A DNA stretch of 64,000 nt from Lentisphaerota bacterium. Its GTDB lineage: Bacteria > Verrucomicrobiota > Lentisphaeria > Victivallales > UBA1829. Positions 9,320 through 17,938 of this stretch are shown piece after piece. Made by a program: the position numbers and the translations under genes. The notes under the pieces are model-generated. The model ran no database searches. It saw only the letters and a program-made list of their open reading frames with translations, and was not told the DNA's origin. The stretch is taken from contig SUVR01000008.1 of assembly GCA_015061915.1 (NCBI GenBank), forward strand, positions 1-64,000, written 5' to 3'. Each line of letters opens with the position of its first letter. Positions within the stretch are counted from its first letter, which is position 1.

Positions 9320-9343
9320 GATCAAAGTCCTTTCAAGTTGATT

Positions 9344-10198
9344 TCAACCGATTTTGCTTTTGAGGAAGCTGACTGCCGTTGCGATATCGGCTGCCGGGTT
9401 TGCGCCCACTTCCCGTTCGATCGTCAGGTAGCCGTCGAAGGGGATCGCTTTCAATGCTGCCAGATATTCATCCCACGGAACCTGACCTTCGCCCAGCGGA
9501 ACTTCGGCAAAGAGTTCACCGGTTTCTGCCACGAGTTGAGCAAAACCGCCTTCTGCGAACGCGTTATAAACGAGGAACGGATCGCACTTGCGGTAGTGGA
9601 CGCCATCCTTTGCGTGGGTATGGACGATGTGGGGACCGAGGATTCTGGTTGCATTGGGGATGTCTTCATCCAGCACCATTTTCAGGTTGGCGGGGTCAAG
9701 GTTCACGCCAAGACCTTTGCTGCCCACGGCGTCGATAAAGCGTTTCAGGGTCACTGCCGTTTCCGGACCGGTTTCCACTGCCAGCGTCACGCCGATGCTT
9801 TCGCCGTACTGCGCCACGCCGATGAGCTGATCTTTCATCACCTGGAACCGTTCATGTGCCGGATCTTCCGGAACGGTGCCGATGTGGCAGGTAACCACTT
9901 TGGAACCAAGATATTTTGCAATGTCCATGATCCGCTTCGTGACTGCCACCCGATCCGATGCCGGATCCTGAAACGCGTGTCCGCCCAGGTCGCCGCAGAC
10001 GGCGGAAACTTCCAGACCGTTCTTTTCCAGTTCGGCTTTCAGCGCTGCAAGCTGTTCTTCTGTGAAGTCCAGCAGATTCCAGCGGCCGTTTTCATTTTTT
10101 GCATAGATCTGAACGCCCTCTGCGCCCAGTTCCTTTGCTTCTTTCAGCGCGGCAAAAAGTTCTTTCTTCAGACTGTCTGCAATAATTCCGATTTTCAT
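9344..10198 (-). CDS. Sugar phosphate isomerase/epimerase (TIM barrel)
   Basis: A 284-residue xylose-isomerase-like/AP-endonuclease-2-fold protein. Visible strand-end motifs that carry metal ligands in this family are AVETGPE, GVNLDPAN, HTHAKD and TIERE, in this order. Members interconvert keto sugars, inosose or hydroxypyruvate; the substrate cannot be told here. The ATG at 10198 follows AAGGAG and is preferred over an open frame that starts 15 codons earlier. Its partner downstream is a Gfo/Idh/MocA oxidoreductase, a pairing common in sugar-acid and inositol catabolism. Confidence 0.85.
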   Translation of the reverse strand: MKIGIIADSLKKELFAALKEAKELGAEGVQIYAKNENGRWNLLDFTEEQLAALKAELEKNGLEVSAVCGDLGGHAFQDPASDRVAVTKRIMDIAKYLGSKVVTCHIGTVPEDPAHERFQVMKDQLIGVAQYGESIGVTLAVETGPETAVTLKRFIDAVGSKGLGVNLDPANLKMVLDEDIPNATRILGPHIVHTHAKDGVHYRKCDPFLVYNAFAEGGFAQLVAETGELFAEVPLGEGQVPWDEYLAALKAIPFDGYLTIEREVGANPAADIATAVSFLKSKIG

Positions 10199-10231
10199 AT
10201 TTTTTCTCCTTGATGTAAGTTCGTTTTGGAA

Positions 10232-10259
10232 AATTTGCCACACTTTTGCGTTTTGTCAA
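10232..10259 (-). promoter_or_regulatory. Promoter of the epimerase-oxidoreductase pair
   Basis: On the minus strand TTGACA (10254-10259), 16 bp and CAAATT (10232-10237). The -35 is consensus, the -10 is weak. Confidence 0.45.
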
Positions 10260-10278
10260 GTTTTTTTACGCCTTTTAC

Positions 10279-10306
10279 TTGATTTTTGAGCGTTTTTTGC
10301 TATCTT
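10279..10306 (+). promoter_or_regulatory. Promoter of rlmI-mutY
   Basis: TTGATT (10279-10284), 16 bp, TATCTT (10301-10306) preceded by TGC. It lies 31 bases before the chosen start codon and excludes the longer open frame from 10286. Confidence 0.6.
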
Positions 10307-10336
10307 ATGCTGATTGTTCAAAGAGAAAGGCAACCT

Positions 10337-11581
10337 ATGACAAACCGATTCCCCCAACTGGAACACCGCACCGAAGCTCCCCGGATCGCCGTCTACGTCC
10401 GGCGCAAAGCCATTCCTGCGGTCACATCCGGACACCCCTGGCTGTTTGATGACAGCATCGAAAAAGTCGGGTCGGCGGGAAAGACCGGCGATATTGCCGT
10501 CCTCTTTGACAACAACCGCAACTTTCTGGCGGCGGGGCTTTACGATCCTGCGTCGCCGGTCCGGGTCAAGATCTTTTCTCACAGCAAAAAACTGCCCCCG
10601 GTCGGACCGGAGCTTTTCCGGCATTTGGCGCAACAGGCAGCCGAACGCCGCGCGGGGAAGATCTCTGCCGATACCAACGCGTGGCGCGTGATCCACGGCG
10701 ATTCCGATTCTTTTCCCGGTCTGGTGGTGGATAAGTACGCCAACGCTCTTGTCTGCAAGATCTATTCTGCTGCGCTGCTGCCCTGGGCGGGGACGATGGC
10801 GGAGGCAGTGGCTGAGACCGTGCCGGGGATCGATTCTCTGGTGATCCGGCTTTCACGGGAACTGCAGAAACTGCCGGACTCCGAACGCTTCGGGATCAGT
10901 GATGGTATGATGATCTCCCCCGATCCCAACTGGAACGCAATCAAACAGTTCTGCGAAAACGGGATCGTTTTTGAAGCCGACTTGAAGCGGGGGCAGAAGA
11001 CCGGATTTTTTCTGGATCAGCGGGACAACCGCAAGCGGGTTTCCAATCTCAGCAAAAACTGTGATGTTCTGAATGTTTTTTCCTATTCCGGCGGCTTTTC
11101 CCTCTATGCCGCAAAGGGCGGCGCACGATCTGTCACCAGCGTGGACCTTGATCCCCACGCCATTGCCATGTGTGACCGGAATTTTGAGTTGAATCCGGAC
11201 ATCGTTTCCGTACCTCATACCGGGCTGGCGGGGGATGCTTTCGAGATTTTTGCCCGTCTCCGCAACGAGAAAAAGTTGTTCGATCTGGTGATCGTGGATC
11301 CGCCTTCTTTTGCCAAGTCGGCGGCGGAAGTGCCGGGTGCGCTGAACAGTTACGCCCGCCTCGCCAAAGCCGCCGTCAAAGTCCTGCGCAAAGGCGGGAC
11401 CCTCGTGTTTGCCTCCTGTTCCAGCCGGGTGGATGCAGAGACGCTCTTCCAGACTGTGACCAATGCCGCCGCCGGAGCAGGGCGTCCGCTGCAGGTCTTC
11501 GATCGCACGTTCCATGCGGCGGATCATCCTGCAATATTCAATGAATCCCATTACCTCAAGTGTCTCTATGCCAAAGCGTAA
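10337..11581 (+). CDS. rlmI: Class I rRNA methyltransferase, RlmI-like
   Basis: A 414-residue protein with an N-terminal PUA-type RNA-binding domain (SGHPWLFD near residue 36) and a C-terminal Rossmann methyltransferase. The SAM-binding motif is VFSYSGGFSLYAAKGG, followed by SVDLD, then DPPSFAKS and the ASCSS motif that holds the catalytic cysteine of m5C methyltransferases. RlmI methylates a cytosine of 23S rRNA in E. coli; the same target is likely but not certain. The start was set by the promoter at 10279-10306. It overlaps mutY by 14 bases. Confidence 0.85.
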   Translation: MTNRFPQLEHRTEAPRIAVYVRRKAIPAVTSGHPWLFDDSIEKVGSAGKTGDIAVLFDNNRNFLAAGLYDPASPVRVKIFSHSKKLPPVGPELFRHLAQQAAERRAGKISADTNAWRVIHGDSDSFPGLVVDKYANALVCKIYSAALLPWAGTMAEAVAETVPGIDSLVIRLSRELQKLPDSERFGISDGMMISPDPNWNAIKQFCENGIVFEADLKRGQKTGFFLDQRDNRKRVSNLSKNCDVLNVFSYSGGFSLYAAKGGARSVTSVDLDPHAIAMCDRNFELNPDIVSVPHTGLAGDAFEIFARLRNEKKLFDLVIVDPPSFAKSAAEVPGALNSYARLAKAAVKVLRKGGTLVFASCSSRVDAETLFQTVTNAAAGAGRPLQVFDRTFHAADHPAIFNESHYLKCLYAKA

Positions 11582-12605
11582 TGCCGAAAATAAGTTGTCG
11601 CTTCTGCCGGATCTTCTGCTGACGTGGTACGATTCCGCAAAACGGGATCTGCCGTGGCGTCATGCCCCCGGTCCCTACGAAGTCTGGGTGTCGGAGATCA
11701 TGCTCCAGCAGACCCGGGTGGAGACGGTAAAGGATTACTACAAACGCTTTCTTGCCGCGCTGCCGACTGTTGCCGATCTTGCCGCCGCAGATGAAGAACT
11801 GCTCATGAAGTTGTGGCAGGGACTGGGCTATTACAGCCGGGTGCGGAATATGGCGAAAGCCGCCCGGACGATCATGGAGGAACACGGCGGGCGCTTCCCC
11901 GATACCTTTGAGCCGCTCCGCGCCCTTTCCGGGATCGGGGACTACACGGCTGGCGCGGTCCTTTCCATTGCGTTCGGCAAGCCTGAACCGGCGGTGGACG
12001 GCAACGTGGTGCGGGTCCTTGCCCGGATCACGGGGCAGGGCAGCGATGATCCCGTCTGCCGTGCCGACTTCAAAACCCGTTTGAAAGCGATCTATCCGGC
12101 GGAACGGTGCGGCGATTTCACCCAGAGCCTGATGGAACTTGGCGCCACGGTCTGCCTGCCAAACGGCGCACCCCTGTGCGAACGGTGTCCGGTTGCGGCG
12201 ATTTGTACGGCATTGCGGGAAGGGCGGATCGCAGAACTGCCCGAGAAAAAAGCGAAAGCCGCCCGGAAGATCGTGGAAATGACTGTGCTGATCTTGGAAG
12301 ATGGTTCCGGCAGGATCGCATTGAAGAAGCGTCCGGCGGGCGGATTGCTTGCCGGTTTGTGGGAGCTGCCCCATATCGACAGCACCAAAACGGCAGCGGA
12401 ACTGAAGACGGAACTGGCGGCGTATGCTCCGGAGTCCATCAGAAAAGAGCGGGCGCAGAAACATATCTTCAGTCATATCGAGTGGCACATGCAGCCCTAT
12501 CGGATCCGTTTCAACGCCACCCCCGCCCCGGACTGGCAGATGGTCACCGCCGATGACCTTATCAACGCCTACCCGCTCCCCGTGGCGTTCAGCAAACTGC
12601 TCTGA
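11568..12605 (+). CDS. mutY: A/G-specific adenine DNA glycosylase
   Basis: A 345-residue DNA-repair enzyme that removes adenine mispaired with 8-oxoguanine. The catalytic glutamate sits in SEIMLQQTRV, the helix-hairpin-helix in LSGIGDYTAGAV, and the catalytic aspartate in VDGNVVRV. The iron-sulphur ligands follow as C-x7-C-x2-C-x5-C, the spacing seen in NGAP-type MutY proteins. The C-terminal part (from about residue 235) is the NUDIX-like domain that reads 8-oxoguanine. The start is the ATG inside the end of rlmI; earlier in-frame ATGs are further into rlmI. A 9-bp tandem repeat begins at its stop codon. Confidence 0.92.
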   Translation: MPKRNAENKLSLLPDLLLTWYDSAKRDLPWRHAPGPYEVWVSEIMLQQTRVETVKDYYKRFLAALPTVADLAAADEELLMKLWQGLGYYSRVRNMAKAARTIMEEHGGRFPDTFEPLRALSGIGDYTAGAVLSIAFGKPEPAVDGNVVRVLARITGQGSDDPVCRADFKTRLKAIYPAERCGDFTQSLMELGATVCLPNGAPLCERCPVAAICTALREGRIAELPEKKAKAARKIVEMTVLILEDGSGRIALKKRPAGGLLAGLWELPHIDSTKTAAELKTELAAYAPESIRKERAQKHIFSHIEWHMQPYRIRFNATPAPDWQMVTADDLINAYPLPVAFSKLL

Positions 12606-12656
12606 CAATTCGGACAATTCTGACAGTTCGGGTTATTTGGACAATTCGGACCCGTC
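12603..12656. repeat. Six degenerate 9-bp tandem repeats at the mutY stop
   Basis: Units such as TGACAATTC and GGACAATTC follow each other from the mutY stop codon. One unit (12630-12638) is strongly altered. In the +1 frame they encode Ser-Asp-Asn repeats, in the opposite direction they overlap the end of the next gene. Confidence 0.6.
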
Positions 12657-13199
12657 AGTTACCTGAATCAGAACTTTTGTTATAATGTTCTGCTGAACTT
12701 CAGCAACTGTAAAGCGAACAGCCAGTTTTTGGGTAGAATAAACTTTTTGCTGCAAGGTTGCAATTTCTCTGTTTAAGAAGGCTTTTTCATTGGCAGGGAA
12801 ACAACAGCATAAATATTCTTTCATACCCGGAGTAAGATTTAATTTATTGAAGTTTTGCAAAAAATCTGCAAGAAAAAGATTGATATTTCCCCGTTCTGCA
12901 AATGTCATCCGGGGCGAATGACTTTTCTTTTTGATGACTGGAGGCGTTTTGCGTGAGGGGGGAGCCTGCTGCTTTTTCTTGAGTTGTTTCTCCTTTTTTT
13001 CCTCCTTTGTGGTATTTTTTTTCACTTTTGGCTTTTTTTTCAAAAATGGTTGCAAGGGTTGTTTGACGGTTGGAATAGAAAAAATACTGGTGGAAACCCC
13101 ATAGTCAGAAGGGTATTTATCGATGGCGCTATCCGCAGCCATTTGGGCGCCTATGATTTTTTTTGAGCCCCTGAATTTTGTTTGGCGTGTGACTGTCAT
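12633..13199 (-). CDS. Hypothetical lysine-rich protein
   Basis: I do not recognise this 188-residue protein. Residues 45-100 form a highly basic low-complexity segment (runs of K, E, Q and P). The C-terminal 85 residues look like a folded helical domain. There is no signal peptide, membrane segment or zinc ribbon. No clear ribosome site precedes the start at 13199. It is the last gene after three zinc-ribbon membrane proteins in the same direction and may belong with them, for instance as a cytoplasmic or nucleic-acid-binding partner; that is only context. Confidence 0.5.
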   Translation of the reverse strand: MTVTRQTKFRGSKKIIGAQMAADSAIDKYPSDYGVSTSIFSIPTVKQPLQPFLKKKPKVKKNTTKEEKKEKQLKKKQQAPPSRKTPPVIKKKSHSPRMTFAERGNINLFLADFLQNFNKLNLTPGMKEYLCCCFPANEKAFLNREIATLQQKVYSTQKLAVRFTVAEVQQNIITKVLIQVTDGSELSK

Positions 13200-13276
13200 T
13201 TGTTTTTTTGAAAAGATTTATTTTTTGCTGTTTTTTGAATTTGATCTAACCCCCTCCGCCTCCTGATCCCGGGATA

Positions 13277-13735
13277 TTATTCTTCCAACTTATTTTCGAT
13301 TTTAGCAAGTAATGTTATCTGCCTTTTCTGTAACTCATTGGATAGGTAGACTTGTTGTGCAAACCATCCCCCCATGAAGGTAAAAATGGATGAAAACATA
13401 ACACTACCTCCAATAATTGCAAAGATTAAGCTATGACCTACTGCTGCGAGTAGCAATATGATGATACCGCTAATCAATTCCAGAGTTGCTGAAAAATATA
13501 AAAATTCTGCCCAACCACAATTTTCAGGTTCATATGCTGAAGTATTTGATTCAATATTTTTGGGGGCAGTAGATTGCACAGATATTTTTGGAGCAAAACA
13601 TGAGTCCGGATTTGTTTGAAGTTCAATCCGCAACTTTTTTCCACAAGCAGGACACAATGCTTGTTTGCCAATGTCTGACTCCTCCGTTTCGAGTTTTATT
13701 CCACAGTGTTGGCATCTGAATTGAATCATACTCAT
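13277..13735 (-). CDS. Zinc-ribbon protein with two membrane segments
   Basis: A 152-residue protein. Residues 7-34 hold a C-x2-C ... C-x2-C ribbon (FRCQHCG and CPACGKKL) with the IGKQ segment seen in its neighbours. Two hydrophobic helices follow near residues 82-104 and 106-125, then a short charged tail. The ribbon should face the cytoplasm. It follows the next zinc-ribbon gene after 14 bases and seems to be in one operon with it. Function unknown. Confidence 0.65.
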   Translation of the reverse strand: MSMIQFRCQHCGIKLETEESDIGKQALCPACGKKLRIELQTNPDSCFAPKISVQSTAPKNIESNTSAYEPENCGWAEFLYFSATLELISGIIILLLAAVGHSLIFAIIGGSVMFSSIFTFMGGWFAQQVYLSNELQKRQITLLAKIENKLEE

Positions 13736-13749
13736 TTTTTTACCTTTGG

Positions 13750-14151
13750 TTAATAGTAATACGAGTCGGTATCATAGTCCAGTTCCCGCAGTTTTTGCTG
13801 CAGGTCTCGCATTTCTCTTTTGTGTTGATAAATTTCTCTGTTGTACTGATAGTCGATTCTCCGCATTGCCCGTTTATATTCTTGATCCAGCAAGCGTTCT
13901 TCCTCTTCCGCCTTCTTTTGGATTATAATCCCACCGATGCCGCCCAATATGCAAAAAACAAAGATGATAATGCCTATGATGATCAGTAATTTTTTATGAC
14001 TCTGCTTCTCTGCGGCTGAGTGAGAAAACTGCTCCACAGGTGTCAGGTGTATCTCTTGTTTGCAGACGGGACACACAGCATTTCTGTTCAGAAATTTATC
14101 TTCTTCGACTTCCAGAATGGAATAACAGTATTTACATTTACAGGAAAACAT
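13750..14151 (-). CDS. Zinc-ribbon protein with one membrane segment and coiled tail
   Basis: A 133-residue protein. The N-terminal ribbon has CKYC and CPVC pairs (residues 6-30), followed by one membrane helix near residues 54-76 and a strongly charged helical C-terminus ending in a Tyr-rich DSYYY. The layout ribbon, membrane helix, coiled coil suggests a bitopic protein that may pair with partners outside the membrane. It is three bases from the preceding TM2-domain gene, so it is certainly co-transcribed. Function unknown. Confidence 0.65.
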   Translation of the reverse strand: MFSCKCKYCYSILEVEEDKFLNRNAVCPVCKQEIHLTPVEQFSHSAAEKQSHKKLLIIIGIIIFVFCILGGIGGIIIQKKAEEEERLLDQEYKRAMRRIDYQYNREIYQHKREMRDLQQKLRELDYDTDSYYY

Positions 14152-14154
14152 TTT

Positions 14155-14844
14155 TTACACCATTTCTACGCCGTTCGCGTCACAATTTTTACTGATCAAA
14201 TCGATAATTACCCAGACGAAAATTACAAGCTCTACCAATAAATGAATAATTAAACCGATGAAAAAACCAAAGAGAAGATATAAAACAAGCGGCGACAACA
14301 AGGAAATAAGCAATTGTTTCATGCCGTCAGATTTGTAACCGGCGTAGAAATTATGAATGCCAAGTCCACCGAAAAAAATTCCAAGCAAAATGAATGCAAC
14401 AATACTTTTACGGGGACGGTATATCATCGTATGATCATAGCCGCCGTTTTCTTGCCGCCTGACAACACGGATCGTCGGTTCGCTTTCTGTATTATCTTCC
14501 GGCTGGGGAGAACCATTCTTAAGAGCTGCAAGAATCGCTTTCTGGCGTTCAACTGCTGACATATCACCTGTTTGCCGGGCTTTTTCAAGTTTAAATTCAG
14601 CCTGATGGCGCAGGATTCTAACAGATTCTGTTTTTTCATCTTCCGATTGTTTTTGCAGGTTTTGTCTCTGTTCGCTTGCGTGCTGCAGACTTTCTGTAAA
14701 TCCGGTATGGAGCAAGGGAGTAGCGGGCTTTTCACCCAGTTGGAGCATAGTACCGCAAGTGGGGCAGGCGATTTCTTTCCCCAACAGTGAATCATTGCAG
14801 GTGAGAGGTTGTCCGCAGGGGCAGACAAAACGGTGTTCACTCAT
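14155..14844 (-). CDS. Zinc-ribbon protein with C-terminal TM2 domain
   Basis: A 229-residue protein in three parts. First comes a ribbon (CPCG at the start, CPTCG near residue 29, with LLGKEI between), then a charged helical linker (about 45-120), then a TM2 domain with two or three hydrophobic helices and the hallmark GGLGIHNFYAGY near residue 160. TM2 proteins are small membrane proteins of mostly unknown role. The ATG at 14844 is preceded by AAAGGA at a good distance and is chosen over an in-frame ATG ten codons earlier. It is the first of four genes behind the kinase. Confidence 0.72.
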   Translation of the reverse strand: MSEHRFVCPCGQPLTCNDSLLGKEIACPTCGTMLQLGEKPATPLLHTGFTESLQHASEQRQNLQKQSEDEKTESVRILRHQAEFKLEKARQTGDMSAVERQKAILAALKNGSPQPEDNTESEPTIRVVRRQENGGYDHTMIYRPRKSIVAFILLGIFFGGLGIHNFYAGYKSDGMKQLLISLLSPLVLYLLFGFFIGLIIHLLVELVIFVWVIIDLISKNCDANGVEMV

Positions 14845-14923
14845 TTTTTTATCCTTTCGCTGGTAGTTTTTCAACTATGCGTTGGGATAGGCGCGAATCT
14901 TGCAGAGGAATGTTCTTTTTTTG

Positions 14924-14947
14924 AAAAAATCGGGCGGGACTGCCCCG
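14924..14947 (-). terminator. Weak terminator after the kinase gene
   Basis: Read on the minus strand, a short GC stem (CGGGGC with GCCCG, one bulge) is followed by GATTTTTTC. It would separate the sigma-ZAS-kinase genes from the zinc-ribbon genes, perhaps partly. Confidence 0.4.
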
Positions 14948-14957
14948 TTGCTATTTC

Positions 14958-17690
14958 TTATTTTGCTTTTTTTCGCTGATCAGGGAGAACGTATGCTTCT
15001 TCCGGAGGACATTCCGGATCGGGCGTAATATCATAGATTTCCCAATTATCCGCAGTTGGAATAAAGGAAGTGGAACCTATGTTATCCATTTCAAAAATGG
15101 AAGCCTCTGCAATATTTTCATTTTTTACATTCAATACGAGTTGATCATTTACATAAAGGATAATGTTGTCCCTCATTTTGATCAACTCAAAAGGAATTCC
15201 CGTTTCACTGGTTGGTTGATCTTGTTCCTGCAATTTGTGGAGATAGGTTTCATTCGCATTGGTAAAATGATTATACAAGTGTGTGGTCTGGGTTCCGTTC
15301 TGATCTTTTGCCTGAAATGAGAGCAGTGTTCCTTTTGTTGCGCTCAACCACATGCCATAGTAAAAGCGGAAAAAACCACCAAAAATGAGTTCGGCACTGC
15401 CAAAATCGTAAAAACTGAATCTTAGATCATGCCAGTTCAAGTATCTTTGATTTTCTCGATCCTTGAAGAAAATATATCCTTTTATTACATAGTTTGGCGG
15501 CAGATTGCGGATTTCTGTTTTGTTGTTTTTAGAAAAAAGTTTGGTCATGCGCCGCGGAATCTTGCCCAGATCCGGAGCAGGAATCGTTTTTCCTGTGAGA
15601 CCGGTGTGTTCTATGATGGTTTTATTGCCATACTTTTCTTTGAGTTCATCAGCCCTTTTGATCTGTTTTATAAACTCTTTTGCTCTATCATTATAATTTT
15701 GATTTTCGATCAGGGACTGTTCTTTGTCTTTCCAGCGCCTTAATTCCAGTTTGAGCTGATTGCTCTCCGCTTCGGAAATGGTCTTTTTCGGGGGCGGCGG
15801 AGGAGTTTGTTCCGCCTGTTTTTCAGGAGGAGCCTTCGGTTTCCAGGCAGGATGCCCGGGGAGAACGTATGCTTCTTCCGAAGGACATTCCGGGTCAGGC
15901 GTAATATCGTAGAGCTCAATTTCGCTTAATACATTGGTTTTATTCAGGTCCTGCGTGATGAATACATTTTTGAAAACCTGATTTTTCAGCGGATATGTCG
16001 CGACCAGAATCTTATCAATGTAGTATGAGCAGGAAGTTTTTGTTTTCACAATTTCCAATACGAAAGATTTTCGATCAATAAGTTCTTTGTATGATTTTCT
16101 TGAAGCGGGCGTAAGTTGCTCGTCAGAAAAACGACAGCGTGTGAGTGCAGTTTCTAATTCCATACGCCCTATAAGGCTTGAAAAATAATTGTATAACAAA
16201 ACTTTAGGAAAAAGAGAATTTTTGTTTGGATCTTTGTTGTCCAACAGGATGATCGAACCGCGTGTAGTTGTTACAAAAAATGCCAGATCAGCAGTGAAAA
16301 TGTTTTTTTCATTCTGTTTCTGTGCGAAGTGAAAAGTATAATTCCAGAAGGAACCATAATTCGGAGTCAATTTTGCCCGCAGTGCAAATTCATCCGGCAG
16401 GGCATGGGAGAACAATTTCTGGTCTTTTGTTTCAACAAACGGAGGAAGCGTTTTTCCGGAGGTTGAAACGATGCCGTTTTCAGCAGTCTGCTCCTGTTGT
16501 GTTGTCGGAAAGAGCTTTTTCATCCGCCGGGGAACAGATCCCATATCGGGATGCTTCAATGCTGTTTTCAATGCCGGTTGGTGGTGGAGTACCGGATTGT
16601 GCTGGTTGGTCGCTTTCAGATTGACCGCCTTTGAGTTTGCGTGCTCTTCCAATTCTTTTACGAGAGCAGGAACCGATTGCTTTTTTGCGGCTTCCTGTTG
16701 TTTTGGGGGCTGTTGTTCTGCAGCTTTTTCGGGTTTCTTTTCGGGAGAGTTTTTCTGCTCCAGCAGGAGTTGCTGAATGGCTGTCAGTTGATCTGCAATC
16801 TGCTGCTGGTCCGTCCCGGAATGTGTAAAGATCAGTTTCGCAACAACGAGCAGAAGGAGGATCAGAAGAACGGCGGAAACTGCGGGGAAAATGTATTTTT
16901 TGTACGGCAGTTCTCTTTTCACCGTTTGTTCCGTGCCGTTTTGAAGTTGGGAAAGGAAATCGCCGGTATTCTTGAAGCGGTCATCTTCGTTGCCGCAGGC
17001 TTTGAGGATGATCTGGTTCAGGTGACAGCACAGGGTGTTGTTGATCATCTCCGGCGGGACGGAAGGGAATTTTTCGACCGCATTCCCCGTGAGGGCGCAG
17101 TAAAGGACTTTTCCCAGTGCATAAAGATCATCCGAAGCGTTGTATGCGGCGGAGTTGCCGGGCTTGAGCCGTTCCGGCGGGATGAACCCCAGCGTTCCGC
17201 CGAGGGAGACAGTCTGTTCCGAGGATCGCACCAGCCCCACATCGGAAAGTTTCGGCGTGTCGTTGACATAAAGGATATTCTCCGGCTTCAGATCCCGGTG
17301 TACCATACCCGCTTCGTGCAGCGTCCCGAGAGCGCTCAACATAGCTGCGGCAAGGTCCATAACTTCCGTGACCGGTAGGCGCTTGGAGCGTTTCAGCCGT
17401 TCCGCCAGCGTTTCCGGCACGTAACTGCCCTGACTGTAAAGACCGTCCGCCAGTTCCATAGTGTAGAAGAAGCCGTCCTCCAGCTTCCCCAGATGCAGGA
17501 TCCGGATCAGGTGGGGAGATTCCGGCAGCTGGGAGTAGTTGATCAGCCCTTCAAATTCCCGATCACCCGCCTGCGAGTTTGCCACATATTTGAGTGCAAC
17601 AAGTTTATTTGTCTGGGATTGCGCCAGCCAGACCTGACCGTATGCGCCTTTACCGCAGCTTTGCAGGAGGGTGTAATCGGGAATGTTCAT
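14958..17690 (-). CDS. Transmembrane Ser/Thr protein kinase with duplicated outer module
   Basis: A 910-residue kinase. The cytoplasmic domain has the Gly loop GKGAYGQVW (13-22), K34, HRDLKPEN (131-138), SDVG in place of DFG (149-152) and a GTLGFIPPE activation-loop end. A single membrane helix spans about 266-288. The outer part begins with a helical and Pro/Gln-rich stalk, then carries two related modules. Each module starts with GKT-P and PRRM(T/K)KLF and ends with YDITPDPECP, and the second one ends the protein. The fold of the modules may be laminin/concanavalin-like, which is a guess. Its start overlaps the ZAS-like gene by four bases (ATGA), so the kinase, the anti-sigma candidate and the sigma factor are made together. 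Confidence 0.88.
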   Translation of the reverse strand: MNIPDYTLLQSCGKGAYGQVWLAQSQTNKLVALKYVANSQAGDREFEGLINYSQLPESPHLIRILHLGKLEDGFFYTMELADGLYSQGSYVPETLAERLKRSKRLPVTEVMDLAAAMLSALGTLHEAGMVHRDLKPENILYVNDTPKLSDVGLVRSSEQTVSLGGTLGFIPPERLKPGNSAAYNASDDLYALGKVLYCALTGNAVEKFPSVPPEMINNTLCCHLNQIILKACGNEDDRFKNTGDFLSQLQNGTEQTVKRELPYKKYIFPAVSAVLLILLLLVVAKLIFTHSGTDQQQIADQLTAIQQLLLEQKNSPEKKPEKAAEQQPPKQQEAAKKQSVPALVKELEEHANSKAVNLKATNQHNPVLHHQPALKTALKHPDMGSVPRRMKKLFPTTQQEQTAENGIVSTSGKTLPPFVETKDQKLFSHALPDEFALRAKLTPNYGSFWNYTFHFAQKQNEKNIFTADLAFFVTTTRGSIILLDNKDPNKNSLFPKVLLYNYFSSLIGRMELETALTRCRFSDEQLTPASRKSYKELIDRKSFVLEIVKTKTSCSYYIDKILVATYPLKNQVFKNVFITQDLNKTNVLSEIELYDITPDPECPSEEAYVLPGHPAWKPKAPPEKQAEQTPPPPPKKTISEAESNQLKLELRRWKDKEQSLIENQNYNDRAKEFIKQIKRADELKEKYGNKTIIEHTGLTGKTIPAPDLGKIPRRMTKLFSKNNKTEIRNLPPNYVIKGYIFFKDRENQRYLNWHDLRFSFYDFGSAELIFGGFFRFYYGMWLSATKGTLLSFQAKDQNGTQTTHLYNHFTNANETYLHKLQEQDQPTSETGIPFELIKMRDNIILYVNDQLVLNVKNENIAEASIFEMDNIGSTSFIPTADNWEIYDITPDPECPPEEAYVLPDQRKKAK

Positions 17691-17938
17691 ATTGTGGATC
17701 CTTTTACTGTGCTGAAGTGGTCACAGAGCGTATTGTATGTATTGTCGTTCGGATTTTCGTTTGCATCCGTCATACTTCTGCGCAGGTCTGTGAGGATGAG
17801 TTCATCTTCATCCAGCGCGTTGAGTTTTCCGGTACACTCTGCACAATGCCAGAGGTGGATTTTGCAGAGTTGCCGGTAAAAAAAGTTCATTTTTCCTGCG
17901 CGGAATTTTTCCAGTTCATGTTCCGAGTAGTGATGCAT
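17687..17938 (-). CDS. Small ZAS-like putative anti-sigma factor
   Basis: An 83-residue protein between the sigma and kinase genes. The motif HLWHCAEC near residue 28 fits the H-x3-C-x2-C pattern of zinc-dependent anti-sigma factors (zf-HC2/ZAS type). There is no membrane helix, so it would act as a soluble or partner-tethered regulator. An SD site (GGAGG) lies inside the end of the sigma gene. The start shares one base with the sigma stop (TAATG), and its stop overlaps the kinase start. This placement is typical of sigma/anti-sigma pairs. Binding to the sigma factor is inferred. Confidence 0.65.
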   Translation of the reverse strand: MHHYSEHELEKFRAGKMNFFYRQLCKIHLWHCAECTGKLNALDEDELILTDLRRSMTDANENPNDNTYNTLCDHFSTVKGSTI

